Source: Methylobacterium crusticola
GTDB taxonomy: Bacteria; Pseudomonadota; Alphaproteobacteria; Rhizobiales; Beijerinckiaceae
NCBI RefSeq assembly: GCF_003574465.1
Contig: NZ_QOWC01000063.1
Coordinates: 1 to 40,513, forward strand
Length of the DNA stretch: 40,513 nucleotides
Direction of reading: 5' to 3'
A program made the translations under genes and the position numbers. This document shows, piece after piece, positions 1 through 9,414 of this stretch. Each line of letters opens with the position of its first letter. The first letter of the stretch is position 1. The notes beneath the pieces are model-generated. The model saw only the letters and a list, made by a program, of their open reading frames with translations, did no database searches and had not been told where the DNA came from.

Positions 1-30
1 TCACAGGTTCAAATCCTGTCCCCGCAACCA
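1..30 (+). tRNA. tRNA 3' end, probably initiator tRNA-fMet (partial)
   Basis: The window opens inside a tRNA. A T-arm is visible (ACAGG stem, TTCAAAT loop, CCTGT), followed by acceptor strand CCCCGCA, discriminator A and an encoded CCA ending at position 30. The A at the last acceptor position fits the unpaired C1-A72 typical of bacterial initiator tRNA, and the T-arm resembles alphaproteobacterial fMet genes. The anticodon lies outside the window, so identity is an inference. Confidence 0.75.
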
Positions 31-34
31 CCGT

Positions 35-79
35 CACGACAACGCCGCCGCCCGGACCCCGGGCGGCGGCGTTGTCGTG
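35..79 (+). terminator. Long perfect hairpin after the tRNA
   Basis: A perfect 21-bp inverted repeat (35-55 pairing with 59-79) surrounds a 3-nt loop, four bases after the tRNA CCA end. It is placed as a transcription terminator for the tRNA. There is no clear T-run afterwards (TCCGGTTCTCTT). The same structure could end the minus-strand pmp3 transcript whose stop codon is at 117. Confidence 0.65.
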
Positions 80-116
80 TCCGGTTCTCTTCGCCGGCTC
101 CCTTGGCCCCGGCCCC

Positions 117-284
117 TCAGTAGCCGCGGCGCGTGACCACCCAGACCGCGTGGATCAGGCCCGGGACGTAGCCGAACACGGTCAGCAGCACGTTCAGGAA
201 GAACTGCAGCCCGAGCCCGACCGTGAACAGCACCCCGACCGGCGGGATGATGACGAGCAGGATGATGCGGATGAGGTCGCCCAC
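117..284 (-). CDS. Pmp3/YqaE (UPF0057) family small membrane protein
   Basis: This is a 55-residue protein beginning MGDLIRIILLVIIPPVGVLF. It has two hydrophobic spans (about residues 4-22 and 28-50), the PPVGV turn and an NVLLTVFGYVPG-type second span, the hallmark of the Pmp3/YqaE family. Family members are stress-induced proteolipids linked to membrane potential under salt or cold; the exact activity is not settled. The start is GTG, chosen because GGAG lies five bases upstream and the length matches the family. An EcfG-like promoter at 325-349 would give a leader of about 35 nt, so general stress control is likely. The gene is apparently monocistronic, downstream of and codirectional with the oxidoreductase at 444-1418. 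Confidence 0.9.
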   Translation of the reverse strand: MGDLIRIILLVIIPPVGVLFTVGLGLQFFLNVLLTVFGYVPGLIHAVWVVTRRGY

Positions 285-324
285 GGGATCTCCGTTCTGC
301 CGTGCGGGAAGAGGCTGCGCTTGG

Positions 325-349
325 AACGGCGCAGCGCGGGATCTGTTCC
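325..349 (-). promoter_or_regulatory. EcfG-type general stress sigma promoter for pmp3
   Basis: Read on the minus strand, the site is GGAAC (349-345), a 16-bp spacer, then CGTT (328-325). This is the consensus for the alphaproteobacterial general-stress sigma factor EcfG (GGAAC-N16/17-CGTT). It lies 41 bp upstream of the pmp3 GTG codon. A partial inverse on the plus strand (GGAAC at 323-327, then TGTT) is weaker and faces no gene. Confidence 0.75.
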
Positions 350-378
350 CGCAGCGTCAGCGCGGCGGCCGGGGAGGG

Positions 379-405
379 CCCCGTCCCGGCGGGACCGGGA
401 CGGGG
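379..405 (-). terminator. Hairpin downstream of the quinone oxidoreductase gene
   Basis: A perfect 11-bp stem (379-389 with 395-405) and 5-nt loop lie 39 bp past the stop codon of the minus-strand oxidoreductase and before the pmp3 promoter. No T-run follows, so the terminator role is inferred from position. Confidence 0.5.
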
Positions 406-443
406 TTCCTCCGCGGCGCCTCCGAGCCCCGGCCGGCGAGGTG

Positions 444-1418
444 TCAGGGCCGCAGCAGCACCTTTCCCATCGCCTCCCGTCGCGCCAGGATGCCGAGGGC
501 CGCGGCGGCCTCCGCCAGCGGGTAGACGCCGTGCACCTTCGCCGACAGCTTGCCGTCGGCCACGAGGGCGAGCAGGCGGGCCTGGTTCGCCGCGTGCGCG
601 CCGGGCTCGCGCTTGATGAAGGCGCCCCAGAACACGCCCTGGATGTCGATGCCCTTCAGGAGGGCGAGGTTGAGGGGGATCCGCGGGATCGGGCCGGCCG
701 CGAAGCCGATCACCAGGAAGCGCCCCTTCCAGTTGAGCGAGCGCAGGGCCGGCTCCGAGTAGTCGCCGCCGACGGGATCGTAGACGACGTCGATCCCGGC
801 CTCCCCGCCGAGGCGGCGCAGGCCGTCCCGCAGCGGCTCCTGGCTGTAGTCGAGGGTCAGGTCGGCGCCGTGGGCGCGGGCCACCTCGAGCTTCTCGGCC
901 GAGGACGCGCAGGCGATGACCCGCGCCCCCATGGCGTGGCCGAGCTCCACCGCCGCGAGCCCGACGCCGCCCGTCGCCCCGAGCACCGCCAGGGTCTCGC
1001 CCGGCTTCAGGGCCGCGCGGTCCTGGAGCCCGTGCAGCGAGGTGCCGTAGGTGACGCTCAGGCCCGCCGCCTGCTCGTCACCGACGCCCTCGGGCACCCG
1101 CGTCAGGCCGGCGATGCCGACCACCACGCGCTCCCGGCAGGCGCCGTGCCCGAGATGCGCGATGACCCGCTCGCCGACCCGGAAGCCCTCGACCCCCGGA
1201 CCCAGCGCCTCGATCACCCCGCAGGCCTCCGCCCCCGGCGAGAACGGCAGTTCCGGCTTCACCTGGTAGCGGCCGGCGATGATCAGCGTGTCGAAGAAGT
1301 TCAGGGCCGCCACCGTCACCCGCACCAGGGCCTCGCCGGGCCCCGGCACCGGATCGGGCAACTCCTCGATCACCAGGTCCTCGGGCCCGCCGAGCGTCTT
1401 GCACAGGAGCGCCTTCAT
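444..1418 (-). CDS. Zinc-free MDR-family NADPH:quinone oxidoreductase-like protein
   Basis: This 324-residue protein belongs to the medium-chain dehydrogenase/reductase superfamily. The GroES-like N-terminal half (about 1-125) lacks the catalytic zinc ligands of alcohol dehydrogenases. The Rossmann half carries the nucleotide motif GATGGVG at 147-153. Such enzymes use NADPH to reduce quinones or enone-type substrates; the true substrate cannot be read from the sequence. The ATG start gives the normal family length. It is the last of three codirectional genes (ubiG, PEBP protein, this gene) with 67-87 bp gaps, so a shared transcript is possible but not shown. Confidence 0.85.
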   Translation of the reverse strand: MKALLCKTLGGPEDLVIEELPDPVPGPGEALVRVTVAALNFFDTLIIAGRYQVKPELPFSPGAEACGVIEALGPGVEGFRVGERVIAHLGHGACRERVVVGIAGLTRVPEGVGDEQAAGLSVTYGTSLHGLQDRAALKPGETLAVLGATGGVGLAAVELGHAMGARVIACASSAEKLEVARAHGADLTLDYSQEPLRDGLRRLGGEAGIDVVYDPVGGDYSEPALRSLNWKGRFLVIGFAAGPIPRIPLNLALLKGIDIQGVFWGAFIKREPGAHAANQARLLALVADGKLSAKVHGVYPLAEAAAALGILARREAMGKVLLRP

Positions 1419-1505
1419 GCCTCGTCCTCCCTCGCCGCCTCTGCCCCGGCGGCCCTCGCGCTCTCCTGGGACAGGCCGGGACGGCTGGCAAGCCGGGCCG
1501 GGGCG

Positions 1506-2078
1506 TCAGGGCCGCTCGTAGGTCCCGGTCAGCAATCCCTTCGCCAGGACGTGCCCGTGCATGGCCGCCAGCAGGGCGCCCCGGCCCGGCGCGCCGTCGA
1601 GGCCGAGATGCCGGTTGAGGGCGTAGAGCTGGAACAGGTAGCGGTGCGGGCCGTGGCCCGTCGGCGGGTCCGGCGGCAGGTAGCCGGCCTTGAGGAAGGT
1701 GTTCCTGCCGAGGTCGTAGCCGTCCCCGTCCGAGCCCGGCCCCGCCAGCGCGCCCTCGGCGAGGCCCGGCCCGTCCGCCGGCAGGTCCCAGGCGATCGCG
1801 TGCACGAACGGCTTCGGGGTCGGGCTGTCGGCGTCCTCGACCAGCAGCACCAGGGCCGCGGTGCCCGCCGGCACCCCGCTCCAGGCCAGGGGCGGCGACA
1901 GCCTGGCGCCGTCCTGCGTGAAGCGCGCCGGCAGCGGCGCCCCGTCCGCGAAGGCCGTGCTGGTGACGCTGAGGCCGGCCGGGACCGTGTCGAACTCGGC
2001 GTGGAAGGCCGTCTTCTCGACCCCGGCCTTGAGGCCCGACAGGGCCTCGCCGATCGCGTGCGGGATCTTCTCCAGCAT
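1506..2078 (-). CDS. YbhB/YbcL-type PEBP family protein
   Basis: This 190-residue protein is of the phosphatidylethanolamine-binding protein family. Recognisable family segments are the VEDADSP motif (80-86), the following FVHAIAWDLP (91-100) and GPHRY (143-147), which line the anion-binding pocket in known structures. Bacterial members are cytoplasmic or periplasmic proteins of uncertain function, sometimes described as kinase-inhibitor homologues. No signal peptide is evident: the N-terminus MLEKIPHAIGEALSGLK is amphipathic. Minus-strand neighbours are ubiG upstream and the oxidoreductase downstream. The family call is firm; the biological role is unknown. Confidence 0.88.
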   Translation of the reverse strand: MLEKIPHAIGEALSGLKAGVEKTAFHAEFDTVPAGLSVTSTAFADGAPLPARFTQDGARLSPPLAWSGVPAGTAALVLLVEDADSPTPKPFVHAIAWDLPADGPGLAEGALAGPGSDGDGYDLGRNTFLKAGYLPPDPPTGHGPHRYLFQLYALNRHLGLDGAPGRGALLAAMHGHVLAKGLLTGTYERP

Positions 2079-2145
2079 GGGCTTCTCCTGGCTCGCTCAT
2101 CCATCCCGGCCGCCCGCGGCCGGCCCGCCGGCGACGCGACCGGTC

Positions 2146-2913
2146 TCAGGCGTCCCGGGCGCCGGCCGGGCCGGGGCGCTCGGCCGCGATCATGTAGTTC
2201 ACGGCCGTGTCGCGGGCCGCGCGCCAGCGGTCGGTGAGCGGGTTGTAGACCACGCCGGTGACGTCGGCGACGCTGAGGCCGCCGCCCTCCACCGCCCGGG
2301 TGAGCTCGCCCGGGGTGACGAACCTCTCCCAGTCGTGGGTGCCCCGGGGGAGCCAGCCCAGGACGTACTCGGCCCCCACGATCGCGAGGGCGAAGGAGCG
2401 CATCGTCCGGTTGATGGTCGCGGCGAACAGGAGGCCGCCGGGCTTCACCGCCCCGCAGGCCGCCCGCACGAAGGCCGGCATGTCGGTGACGTGCTCGACG
2501 ACCTCCATGGCCAGCACCACGTCGAAGCGCGCGGACCCCGCCGCCACCGCCTCGATCGTCTCCGCCCGGTAGGTGACCGGCACGCCCGCCGCCTCGGCGT
2601 GCGCCCGCGCCACCCGGATGTTGGCCGGGGCCGGATCGAGCCCCGTGACCTCGGCGCCGAGGCGCGCCAGGGGCTCGGACAGGACCCCGCCGCCGCAGCC
2701 GACGTCGACGATCGTGAGCCCGTCGAGCGGCCGGGGCCCGAGGGGGTCGCGGCCGAGACGGCGGCAGGCGGCGTCGCGGATGTAGGCCAGGCGCACCGGG
2801 TTGAAGCGGTGCAGCACCCGCATGGGCCCGGCCTCGTCCCACCAGGTCGCGGCGAGGCGCTCGAAGCGCGCGACCTCGTCGCGGTCGATCGAGGGTCCGG
2901 TCGGTTCGCTCAT
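2146..2913 (-). CDS. ubiG: Ubiquinone biosynthesis O-methyltransferase UbiG
   Basis: This 255-residue SAM-dependent methyltransferase carries out both O-methylation steps of ubiquinone synthesis. Motif I is VDVGCGGG (69-76), preceded by the UbiG-typical TWWDEAGPMRVLHRFNP segment (23-39); the later GTHDWERFVTPGEL stretch is also characteristic of UbiG. The ATG at 2911-2913 is chosen because MSEPTGPSIDRDEVARFE matches UbiG N-termini. The reading frame stays open further upstream, antisense to lysC, but that extension has no support. It is divergent from lysC across 252 bp, an arrangement common in Hyphomicrobiales. Confidence 0.95.
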   Translation of the reverse strand: MSEPTGPSIDRDEVARFERLAATWWDEAGPMRVLHRFNPVRLAYIRDAACRRLGRDPLGPRPLDGLTIVDVGCGGGVLSEPLARLGAEVTGLDPAPANIRVARAHAEAAGVPVTYRAETIEAVAAGSARFDVVLAMEVVEHVTDMPAFVRAACGAVKPGGLLFAATINRTMRSFALAIVGAEYVLGWLPRGTHDWERFVTPGELTRAVEGGGLSVADVTGVVYNPLTDRWRAARDTAVNYMIAAERPGPAGARDA

Positions 2914-3066
2914 CGGCGCGGATCTCTTCCGGTTCGGGGACGCGCGGGCGGCTCCGGGCGCGCCCGCCGGAGGACGTAGCGCACTCCGCCGGCCCGGCCA
3001 AATCCGGGCGGGGCCCGCGCCCGCCCGCCCGGGGGCGCGGGTCCCGGCCGGGGGGCGCGCCCCGCA

Positions 3067-3095
3067 TTGACACCGCCCCGCCCCGCGGGTACCCG
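3067..3095 (+). promoter_or_regulatory. Candidate sigma-70 promoter of lysC
   Basis: A perfect -35 hexamer TTGACA (3067-3072), a 17-bp spacer and a poor -10 TACCCG (3090-3095) lie 70 bp before the lysC ATG, in the ubiG-lysC divergent region. The -35 match is strong for such GC-rich DNA; the -10 is weak. Confidence 0.45.
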
Positions 3096-3165
3096 CCAGG
3101 CGGTTCGCGACGCCGCCGCCGCCGTCACCGGCGCGGCGCGGGCCACCCTGTCCGATCGGATCCCC

Positions 3166-4401
3166 ATGCCCCGCCTGGTGATGAAATTCGGCGGCACCTC
3201 CGTCGCCACGGTCGAGCGCATCCGCAACGTCGCCCGCCACGTCGCCCGCGAGGTGCGCGCCGGCTACGAGGTCGCGGTCGTGGTCTCGGCGATGTCGGGA
3301 AAGACCAACGAGCTCGTGGCCTGGTGCCGGGACGCCTCGCCCCTCTACGCCCAGTCCGAGTACGACGCCGTGGTGGCCTCCGGCGAGCAGGTGACCTCGG
3401 GGCTCCTCGCCATCGTGCTCTCCGAGATGGGCATCCGGGCCCGCTCCTGGCAGGGCTGGCAGATCCCCATCGAGACCACCGACCAGCACGGCTCGGCCCG
3501 CATCCAGGGCATCGACGGGGCGCGCCTCGACGCCGGCTTCCGGCGCGGCGAGGTCGCCGTGGTGGCGGGGTTCCAGGGCATCCACCCGGCGAGCGGGCGC
3601 CTCACGACCCTCGGGCGCGGCGGCTCGGACACGAGCGCGGTCGCGGTCGCGGCAGCGATCGGGGCCGAGCGCTGCGACATCTACACGGACGTCGACGGCG
3701 TCTACACCACCGACCCGCGGGTGGTGACCCGGGCCCGGCGCCTCGAGCGGGTGGCCTTCGAGGAGATGCTCGAGATGGCCTCCCTCGGCGCCAAGGTGCT
3801 GCAGGTGCGCTCCGTCGAGCTCGCCATGGTGCACCGGGTGCCCACCACCGTGCGCTCCTCCTTCGACGATCCCGACGACGCCCGCCCCGGCACCCTCATC
3901 TGCGACGAGGACGACATCGTGGAACAGCAGATCATCACGGGCATCGCCTTCTCGAAGGACGAGGCCCAGATCACGCTTCGCCGGGTCAAGGACAAGCCCG
4001 GCATCGCGGCGGCGATCTTCGGTCCGCTCGCCGACGCCAACATCAACGTGGACATGATCATCCAGGTCGTGTCCGGCGACGCCTCGACCACCGACATGAC
4101 CTTCACGGTCCCGGCCGGCGACTACGAGCGGGCCCGCGCGATCCTCGACGCGCAGGCCGGGATCGTCGAGTTCGAGCGCATCGAGGGCGCCACCGACGTG
4201 GTCAAGATCTCGGCCATCGGCGTCGGCATGCGCAGCCACGCCGGCGTCGCCGCCAAGGCGTTCCGGGCCCTCGCCGAGAAGGGCATCAACATCCGGGCCA
4301 TCACGACCTCGGAGATCAAGTTCTCGGTCCTGATCGACGCGGCCTACACCGAGCTCGCGGTGCGCACGCTCCACTCGCTCTACGGGCTCGACAAGGCCTG
4401 A
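3166..4401 (+). CDS. lysC: Aspartate kinase
   Basis: This 411-residue enzyme phosphorylates aspartate, the first step toward lysine, threonine, methionine and diaminopimelate. The N-terminal kinase domain opens with KFGGTS (7-12) and contains the VVSAMSGKTNEL and GRGGSDTSAVA segments. Two ACT domains in the C-terminal third (from about residue 265, including RVKDKPGIAAAIFGPLADANI and the GVGMRSHAGVAAKAF repeat) indicate amino-acid feedback control. The ATG at 3166 is chosen because the longer frame adds 33 residues unlike any LysC. It heads the codirectional lysC-ptsP-prfA-prmC-DUF4167 series. Confidence 0.96.
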   Translation: MPRLVMKFGGTSVATVERIRNVARHVAREVRAGYEVAVVVSAMSGKTNELVAWCRDASPLYAQSEYDAVVASGEQVTSGLLAIVLSEMGIRARSWQGWQIPIETTDQHGSARIQGIDGARLDAGFRRGEVAVVAGFQGIHPASGRLTTLGRGGSDTSAVAVAAAIGAERCDIYTDVDGVYTTDPRVVTRARRLERVAFEEMLEMASLGAKVLQVRSVELAMVHRVPTTVRSSFDDPDDARPGTLICDEDDIVEQQIITGIAFSKDEAQITLRRVKDKPGIAAAIFGPLADANINVDMIIQVVSGDASTTDMTFTVPAGDYERARAILDAQAGIVEFERIEGATDVVKISAIGVGMRSHAGVAAKAFRALAEKGINIRAITTSEIKFSVLIDAAYTELAVRTLHSLYGLDKA

Positions 4402-4427
4402 GGCGGCCCCCGCCCGCGGGGTGCCTC

Positions 4428-4455
4428 GGCCCCGGGGCCCCGAAGGGCCGGGGCC
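4428..4455 (+). terminator. Hairpin after lysC
   Basis: GGCCCCGG and CCC pair with GGG and CCGGGGCC around a CGAA loop, with a two-base bulge, 26 bp past the lysC stop. No T-run follows. Its position just before the candidate ptsP promoter supports a terminator role. Confidence 0.45.
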
Positions 4456-4472
4456 CGCGCGGCAGACGGTGC

Positions 4473-4502
4473 TTGCCCGGCGGGCACCCGACTCGCTATA
4501 CG
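4473..4502 (+). promoter_or_regulatory. Candidate promoter of ptsP
   Basis: TTGCCC (4473-4478), an 18-bp spacer and TATACG (4497-4502) lie about 95 bp upstream of the ptsP start and after the lysC hairpin. TATA is rare in this GC-rich sequence, which adds weight. Confidence 0.4.
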
Positions 4503-4597
4503 GCCTAAGAGGCTGATGCGTCGAAGGCCCGTCGCCGAAGCGCATCCCCGGTTGCGCCGCTCCGGGTCCGGCTCGCCACAGGGTGGAAGACGACACG

Positions 4598-6859
4598 ATG
4601 CCCGCAGCGCCTGGAGGCCCGCGCCTGCTACTGCGCCGCCTCCGCGAGGCCATGGCGGAGCCCGTCGGCGCGCAGGTGCGCCTCGACCGCATCGTCGTCA
4701 TCATCGCGGCCAACATGGTCGCGGAGGTCTGCTCCGTCTACGTCCTGCGGGACGACGGCATGCTGGAGCTCTTCGCCACCGAGGGCCTCAACCGCGAGGC
4801 GGTGCACCTCACCACCATGCGGGCCGGCGAGGGCCTCGTCGGCCTGATCGCCACCACCGCCGAGCCCCTCTCGCTCTCGGACGCCCAGTCGCACCCGGCC
4901 TTCTCCTACCGGCCGGAGACCGGCGAGGAGGCCTACCACGCCTTCCTGGGCGTGCCGCTCCTGCGCGCCGGCAACACGCTCGGCGTCCTGGTGGTGCAGA
5001 ACCGGACCTACCGGGTCTATTCCGAGGAGGAGATCGAGGCGCTCCAGACCACCGCCATGGTGCTGGCGGAGATGATCGCCTCGGGCGAGCTCCAGGCCCT
5101 CTCGCCCGGCACGGTGAGCGCCTCGCGCCGCACCCTGTGCCAGGCCGGCGTGCCGCTGGCGGACGGCGTCGGCCTCGGCCACGTCGTGCTCCACGAGCCC
5201 CGCATCGTGGTCAAGAACCTCATCGCCGAGAACGTCGAGCGCGAGGTCGGCCGCCTGGAGACCGCCATCGCGGAGGTGCGCTCGGCCATCGACGACCTCG
5301 TCGAGCGCGGCGACGTCGCGGGCGTCGGCGAGCACCGCGAGGTGCTGGAGACCGTGCGGATGTTCGCCCACGACCAGGGCTGGCTGCGCCGGATGCGGGA
5401 GGCGGTGCTCTCGGGCCTCACCGCCGAGGCGGCGGTGGAGCGGGTCCAGTCGGACAACCGCGCCCGCATGCTGCGCCAGAGCGATCCCTACCTGCGCGAG
5501 CGCCTGCACGACCTCGACGACCTCGCCAACCGGCTGCTGCGCCAGCTCGTCGGCCGCGAGGGGCTCGGGCCCTCCGCGATGCCCGAGAACGCCATCCTGG
5601 TGGCCCGCTCCATGGGGCCGGCGGCGCTCCTCGACTACGACCGCGCCCGCCTGCGCGGCGTGGTGCTGGAGGAGGGCGGGCCCACCAGCCACATCGCCAT
5701 CGTGGCCCGGGCGCTGGGCATCCCGGCGGTGGGCGAGGTCGCCAACGCCACCGCCCTCGTCGAGTCCGGGGACGCCATCATCGTCGACGGCGGCACCGGC
5801 GAGGTCCAGATCCGCCCCGGCCCCGAGGTCGAGGCCGCCTACGCCGAGAAGGCGCGCCTGCGCGCCCGGCGCCAGGAGCAGTACCGCTCCCTGCGCGACC
5901 TGCCGGCGCTGACCCGCGACGGCGTGGAGATCGGGCTCCACCTCAACGCCGGCCTCCTCGTCGACCTGTCCCACCTGCACGAGACCGGCGCCGAGGGCAT
6001 CGGCCTGTTCCGGACCGAGCTCCAGTTCATGATCGCCGAGCGCATGCCCTCGGCGGCCGAGCAGCAGGTGCTCTACGAGGCGGTCTTCACCGCGGCCGGC
6101 GACCTGCCGGTGACGATCCGGACCCTCGACATCGGCGGCGACAAGGTGCTGCCCTACATGAAGGCGCCCGAGGAGGAGAACCCGGCGCTGGGCTGGCGGG
6201 CGATCCGCATCGGCCTCGACCGGCCGGGGCTCCTGCGCATGCAGGTGCGCGCGCTCCTCAAGGCCGCCGGCGGCCGGCCCCTGAAGATCATGTTCCCGAT
6301 GGTCGCCACCGTGGACGAGTTCGTCCGCGCCCGGGCGATCGCGGAGCGCGAGAAGGCCCACCTCGCCCGCCACGGCTACCCGCTGCCCTCCGAGTGCCGC
6401 CTCGGCGTCATGGTGGAGGTGCCCTCGCTCCTGTTCCAGATCGACGAGATCGCCGCCGAGGCCGATTTCCTCTCGGTGGGCTCCAACGACCTGATGCAGT
6501 TCCTGTTCGCGGTCGACCGCGAGAACCGCCGGGTCGCCGACCGCTTCGACCCGCTCTGCGCCCCGGCGCTCCGGGCCTTCCGGCTCATCGCCGACCGGGC
6601 CAGCGCCGCCGGCACCCCCGCGACGGTCTGCGGCGAGATCGGCGGCCGGCCCCTCGAGGCCATGGCGCTGATCGGCCTCGGCTTCCGCACCCTGTCGATG
6701 TCCCCGGCCGCGATCGGCCCCGTGAAGGCGATGGTGCTCGGCCTCGACGCGGGCGCGATCCGGGCCTTCCTGGAGGCCGAGCTCGCCCGCACGAGCGACG
6801 GCGCGTCCCTGCGCCCGGCGCTCGCCGCCTTCGCGGAGGCGCAGGGCGTCCCGATCTGA
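4598..6859 (+). CDS. ptsP: PEP-protein phosphotransferase of the nitrogen PTS (EI-Ntr)
   Basis: This 753-residue enzyme moves phosphate from phosphoenolpyruvate to NPr in the regulatory nitrogen phosphotransferase system. A GAF sensor domain (about 20-160) precedes the EI domains, which separates PtsP from sugar-type EI. The phosphorylated histidine is His365 in [12 protein letters not shown]. The PEP-binding TIM barrel includes the [13 protein letters not shown] and [14 protein letters not shown] segments, with the catalytic cysteine at about 678 in CGEIGGRP. The ATG at 4598 is preferred over an in-frame GTG at 4583 because GGAAG is suitably placed before it. Family members are often modulated by glutamine through the GAF domain; that is family knowledge only. 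Confidence 0.94.
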   Translation: MPAAPGGPRLLLRRLREAMAEPVGAQVRLDRIVVIIAANMVAEVCSVYVLRDDGMLELFATEGLNREAVHLTTMRAGEGLVGLIATTAEPLSLSDAQSHPAFSYRPETGEEAYHAFLGVPLLRAGNTLGVLVVQNRTYRVYSEEEIEALQTTAMVLAEMIASGELQALSPGTVSASRRTLCQAGVPLADGVGLGHVVLHEPRIVVKNLIAENVEREVGRLETAIAEVRSAIDDLVERGDVAGVGEHREVLETVRMFAHDQGWLRRMREAVLSGLTAEAAVERVQSDNRARMLRQSDPYLRERLHDLDDLANRLLRQLVGREGLGPSAMPENAILVARSMGPAALLDYDRARLRGVVLEEGGPTSHIAIVARALGIPAVGEVANATALVESGDAIIVDGGTGEVQIRPGPEVEAAYAEKARLRARRQEQYRSLRDLPALTRDGVEIGLHLNAGLLVDLSHLHETGAEGIGLFRTELQFMIAERMPSAAEQQVLYEAVFTAAGDLPVTIRTLDIGGDKVLPYMKAPEEENPALGWRAIRIGLDRPGLLRMQVRALLKAAGGRPLKIMFPMVATVDEFVRARAIAEREKAHLARHGYPLPSECRLGVMVEVPSLLFQIDEIAAEADFLSVGSNDLMQFLFAVDRENRRVADRFDPLCAPALRAFRLIADRASAAGTPATVCGEIGGRPLEAMALIGLGFRTLSMSPAAIGPVKAMVLGLDAGAIRAFLEAELARTSDGASLRPALAAFAEAQGVPI

Positions 6860-6883
6860 ATCCCCCGGACGGGCCCCGACGGC

Positions 6884-6907
6884 CGGCCCGCCCGGCCGGG
6901 CGGGCCG
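6884..6907 (+). terminator. Palindromic hairpin after ptsP
   Basis: A perfect 22-bp GC palindrome (arms 6885-6895 and 6896-6906, extended by one pair) lies 25 bp past the ptsP stop and 150 bp before prfA. There is no U-tract. TATACG at 6979-6984 could be the -10 of a separate prfA promoter, but I see no convincing -35 for it. Confidence 0.45.
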
Positions 6908-7056
6908 CCGGCGCGGCCCGGCGCCCGGTGCAGGGCGCCCCTCGCCCCGGGGCGACTCGTCACCGGCGGCAGACCTGCTATACGCGGGCCCGTCTCCGGC
7001 ACCGGGCGCGGGCCGCCCCGGCTGAACCCGACCCCGCGCAAGCCCATATCCCGGTC

Positions 7057-8132
<1,076 letters not shown>

Positions 8133-8136
<4 letters not shown>

Positions 8137-9035
8137 CCGCCTCCCCCGGGCCGGTCGACGGCGCGACCACCCGCGCCGAGGCCCGGGCCCGCGCCGCCGC
8201 GATCCTGGCCCGGCACGGCATCGGGACCGCGGCCCTCGACGCCCGCCTCCTGCTCGAGGAGTGCCTCGGCCTGCGCCCCACCGACCTCGTCCTCGGCGCG
8301 GAGCGGCCGATCGGCGCGGAGGGCGCGCGGCGCCTCGCGCAAGGACTGGCGCGGCGCTGCGCCGGCGAGCCGGTCGCCCGCATCGCGGGCGCCTGGGAGT
8401 TCTGGGGCCTGCCGTTCCGGCTCTGCCCCGCCACGCTGGTGCCGCGGCCGGACACCGAGACGCTCGTCGAGGCGGCCCTCGCCCTCGCGCGGCCGGGCCC
8501 TCTGCGCCTGCTCGACCTCGGCACCGGCTCGGGCTGCCTCCTCGTCGCCCTCCTGAGCGAGTGGCCCCGCGCCACCGGCCTCGGGATCGACCGCTCGCCC
8601 GCGGCCCTCGCCACCGCCCGCGCCAACGCGGCCCGCAACGGCGTCGCGGCCCGGGCCGCCTTCGCGGCGGGGGATTGGGGCGCGGCCCTCGCCGGCGGGC
8701 GCTACGACGTCGTCGTGGCCAACCCCCCCTACATCGCGACGGCGCGGATCGACGACCTCGCCGAGGAGGTGCGCGCCCACGACCCGCACCTCGCCCTCGA
8801 CGGCGGACCGGACGGCCTGGCGGCCTACCGGGTCATCCTGGCGCAGGCCGCCGGCGGCCCGGACGGGCCCGGGCTGCTCGCGCCGGAGGGCCGGCTCCTG
8901 GTCGAGATCGGCTACGACCAGGAGGACGCCCTGCGGGCCCTCGCACCGGCCGCCGGTCTGCGCGTCGAGGCGGTCCGCCGCGATCTCGCGGGCCATCCCC
9001 GGGTCGTCGCGATGGCCCGCGCGGAGGCCGGATGA
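8133..9035 (+). CDS. prmC: Release factor glutamine methyltransferase
   Basis: This 300-residue enzyme methylates the glutamine of the GGQ motif in release factors. It has an N-terminal helical domain (about 1-95), a SAM site [15 protein letters not shown] and the glutamine-methylase signature NPPY at 197-200. The GTG start overlaps the prfA stop (GTGA), the classical prfA-prmC coupling, which decides the start. Confidence 0.95.
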
Positions 9036-9410
9036 GGCGGATTGTCGAGGTTTCTGATGCCGTTGCGTTCGATTTTACTTGGCTCGTCCGGCCAAACCCG
9101 CTAACGTCCCCCGGCAGATCGTGAACGGTCCGGAAAGACAACCAGGCTAGGTTCTCGGGCGCGACCCCAGCGTGGACCTTGGACGATCTCCCACCACCGG
9201 GCGGACCAATGAGCGCGCAGGCGGTCCGGTGACCTGAATCTGTGAATCGATGGGCGACTTGAACGCGAGAGAGCCCGCGGTTGCACAGGGCACGACGAAC
9301 AGTGTCGCGGAGGCGGGACGGCCCGAACGGGCCGCCCGATGCCGGCGACCGGTTCGCTCCGCGCGTGAAGTCCGCCCTTCAAGTCGTCGAACGAGGGTCA
9401 GTCGAGACCG
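9036..9410 (+). other. 375-bp leader/intergenic region before the DUF4167 gene
   Basis: There is no long gene here. It is less GC-rich than its surroundings near 9060-9120. It holds a candidate promoter (9079-9107), a GC hairpin at 9314-9338 (CGGCCCG pairing with CGGGCCG, extended by CGGG/CCCG with one bulged base) and a 54-codon ORF at 9250-9414. If the promoter is real, the DUF4167 mRNA has a leader of about 295 nt, long enough for post-transcriptional control. Confidence 0.5.
9079..9107 (+). promoter_or_regulatory. Candidate promoter of the DUF4167 gene
   Basis: TTGGCT (9079-9084), a 17-bp spacer and TAACGT (9102-9107) lie in the AT-richer stretch just after prmC. The hexamers are moderate matches with ideal spacing. 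Confidence 0.35.
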
Positions 9411-9414
9411 ATGA
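9250..9414 (+). CDS. Possible small upstream ORF overlapping the DUF4167 start
   Basis: The ORF runs from ATG at 9250 to TGA at 9412-9414 (54 residues, MGDLNAREPAVAQGTTNSVA at the start). Its stop overlaps the ATG of the next gene (ATGA), the geometry of translational coupling. No good Shine-Dalgarno sequence precedes it, and the arginine-rich C-terminal half looks like untranslated GC-rich sequence. It may be only a chance open frame. Confidence 0.2.
   Translation: MGDLNAREPAVAQGTTNSVAEAGRPERAARCRRPVRSAREVRPSSRRTRVSRDR

Noticed and set aside
323..347. Plus-strand EcfG-like site (GGAAC-N16-TGTT) overlapping the pmp3 promoter
   Set aside because: It has a mismatch in the -10 core and leads only into the antisense strand of the oxidoreductase; probably a by-product of the palindromic sequence.
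2146..4716. 856-codon minus-strand frame extending ubiG across lysC
   Set aside because: The extension is antisense to a clear aspartate kinase. UbiG homology begins at the ATG at 2913.
6979..6984. TATACG as the -10 of a prfA promoter
   Set aside because: The spacing window upstream contains no acceptable -35 hexamer, so I did not list it as a promoter.
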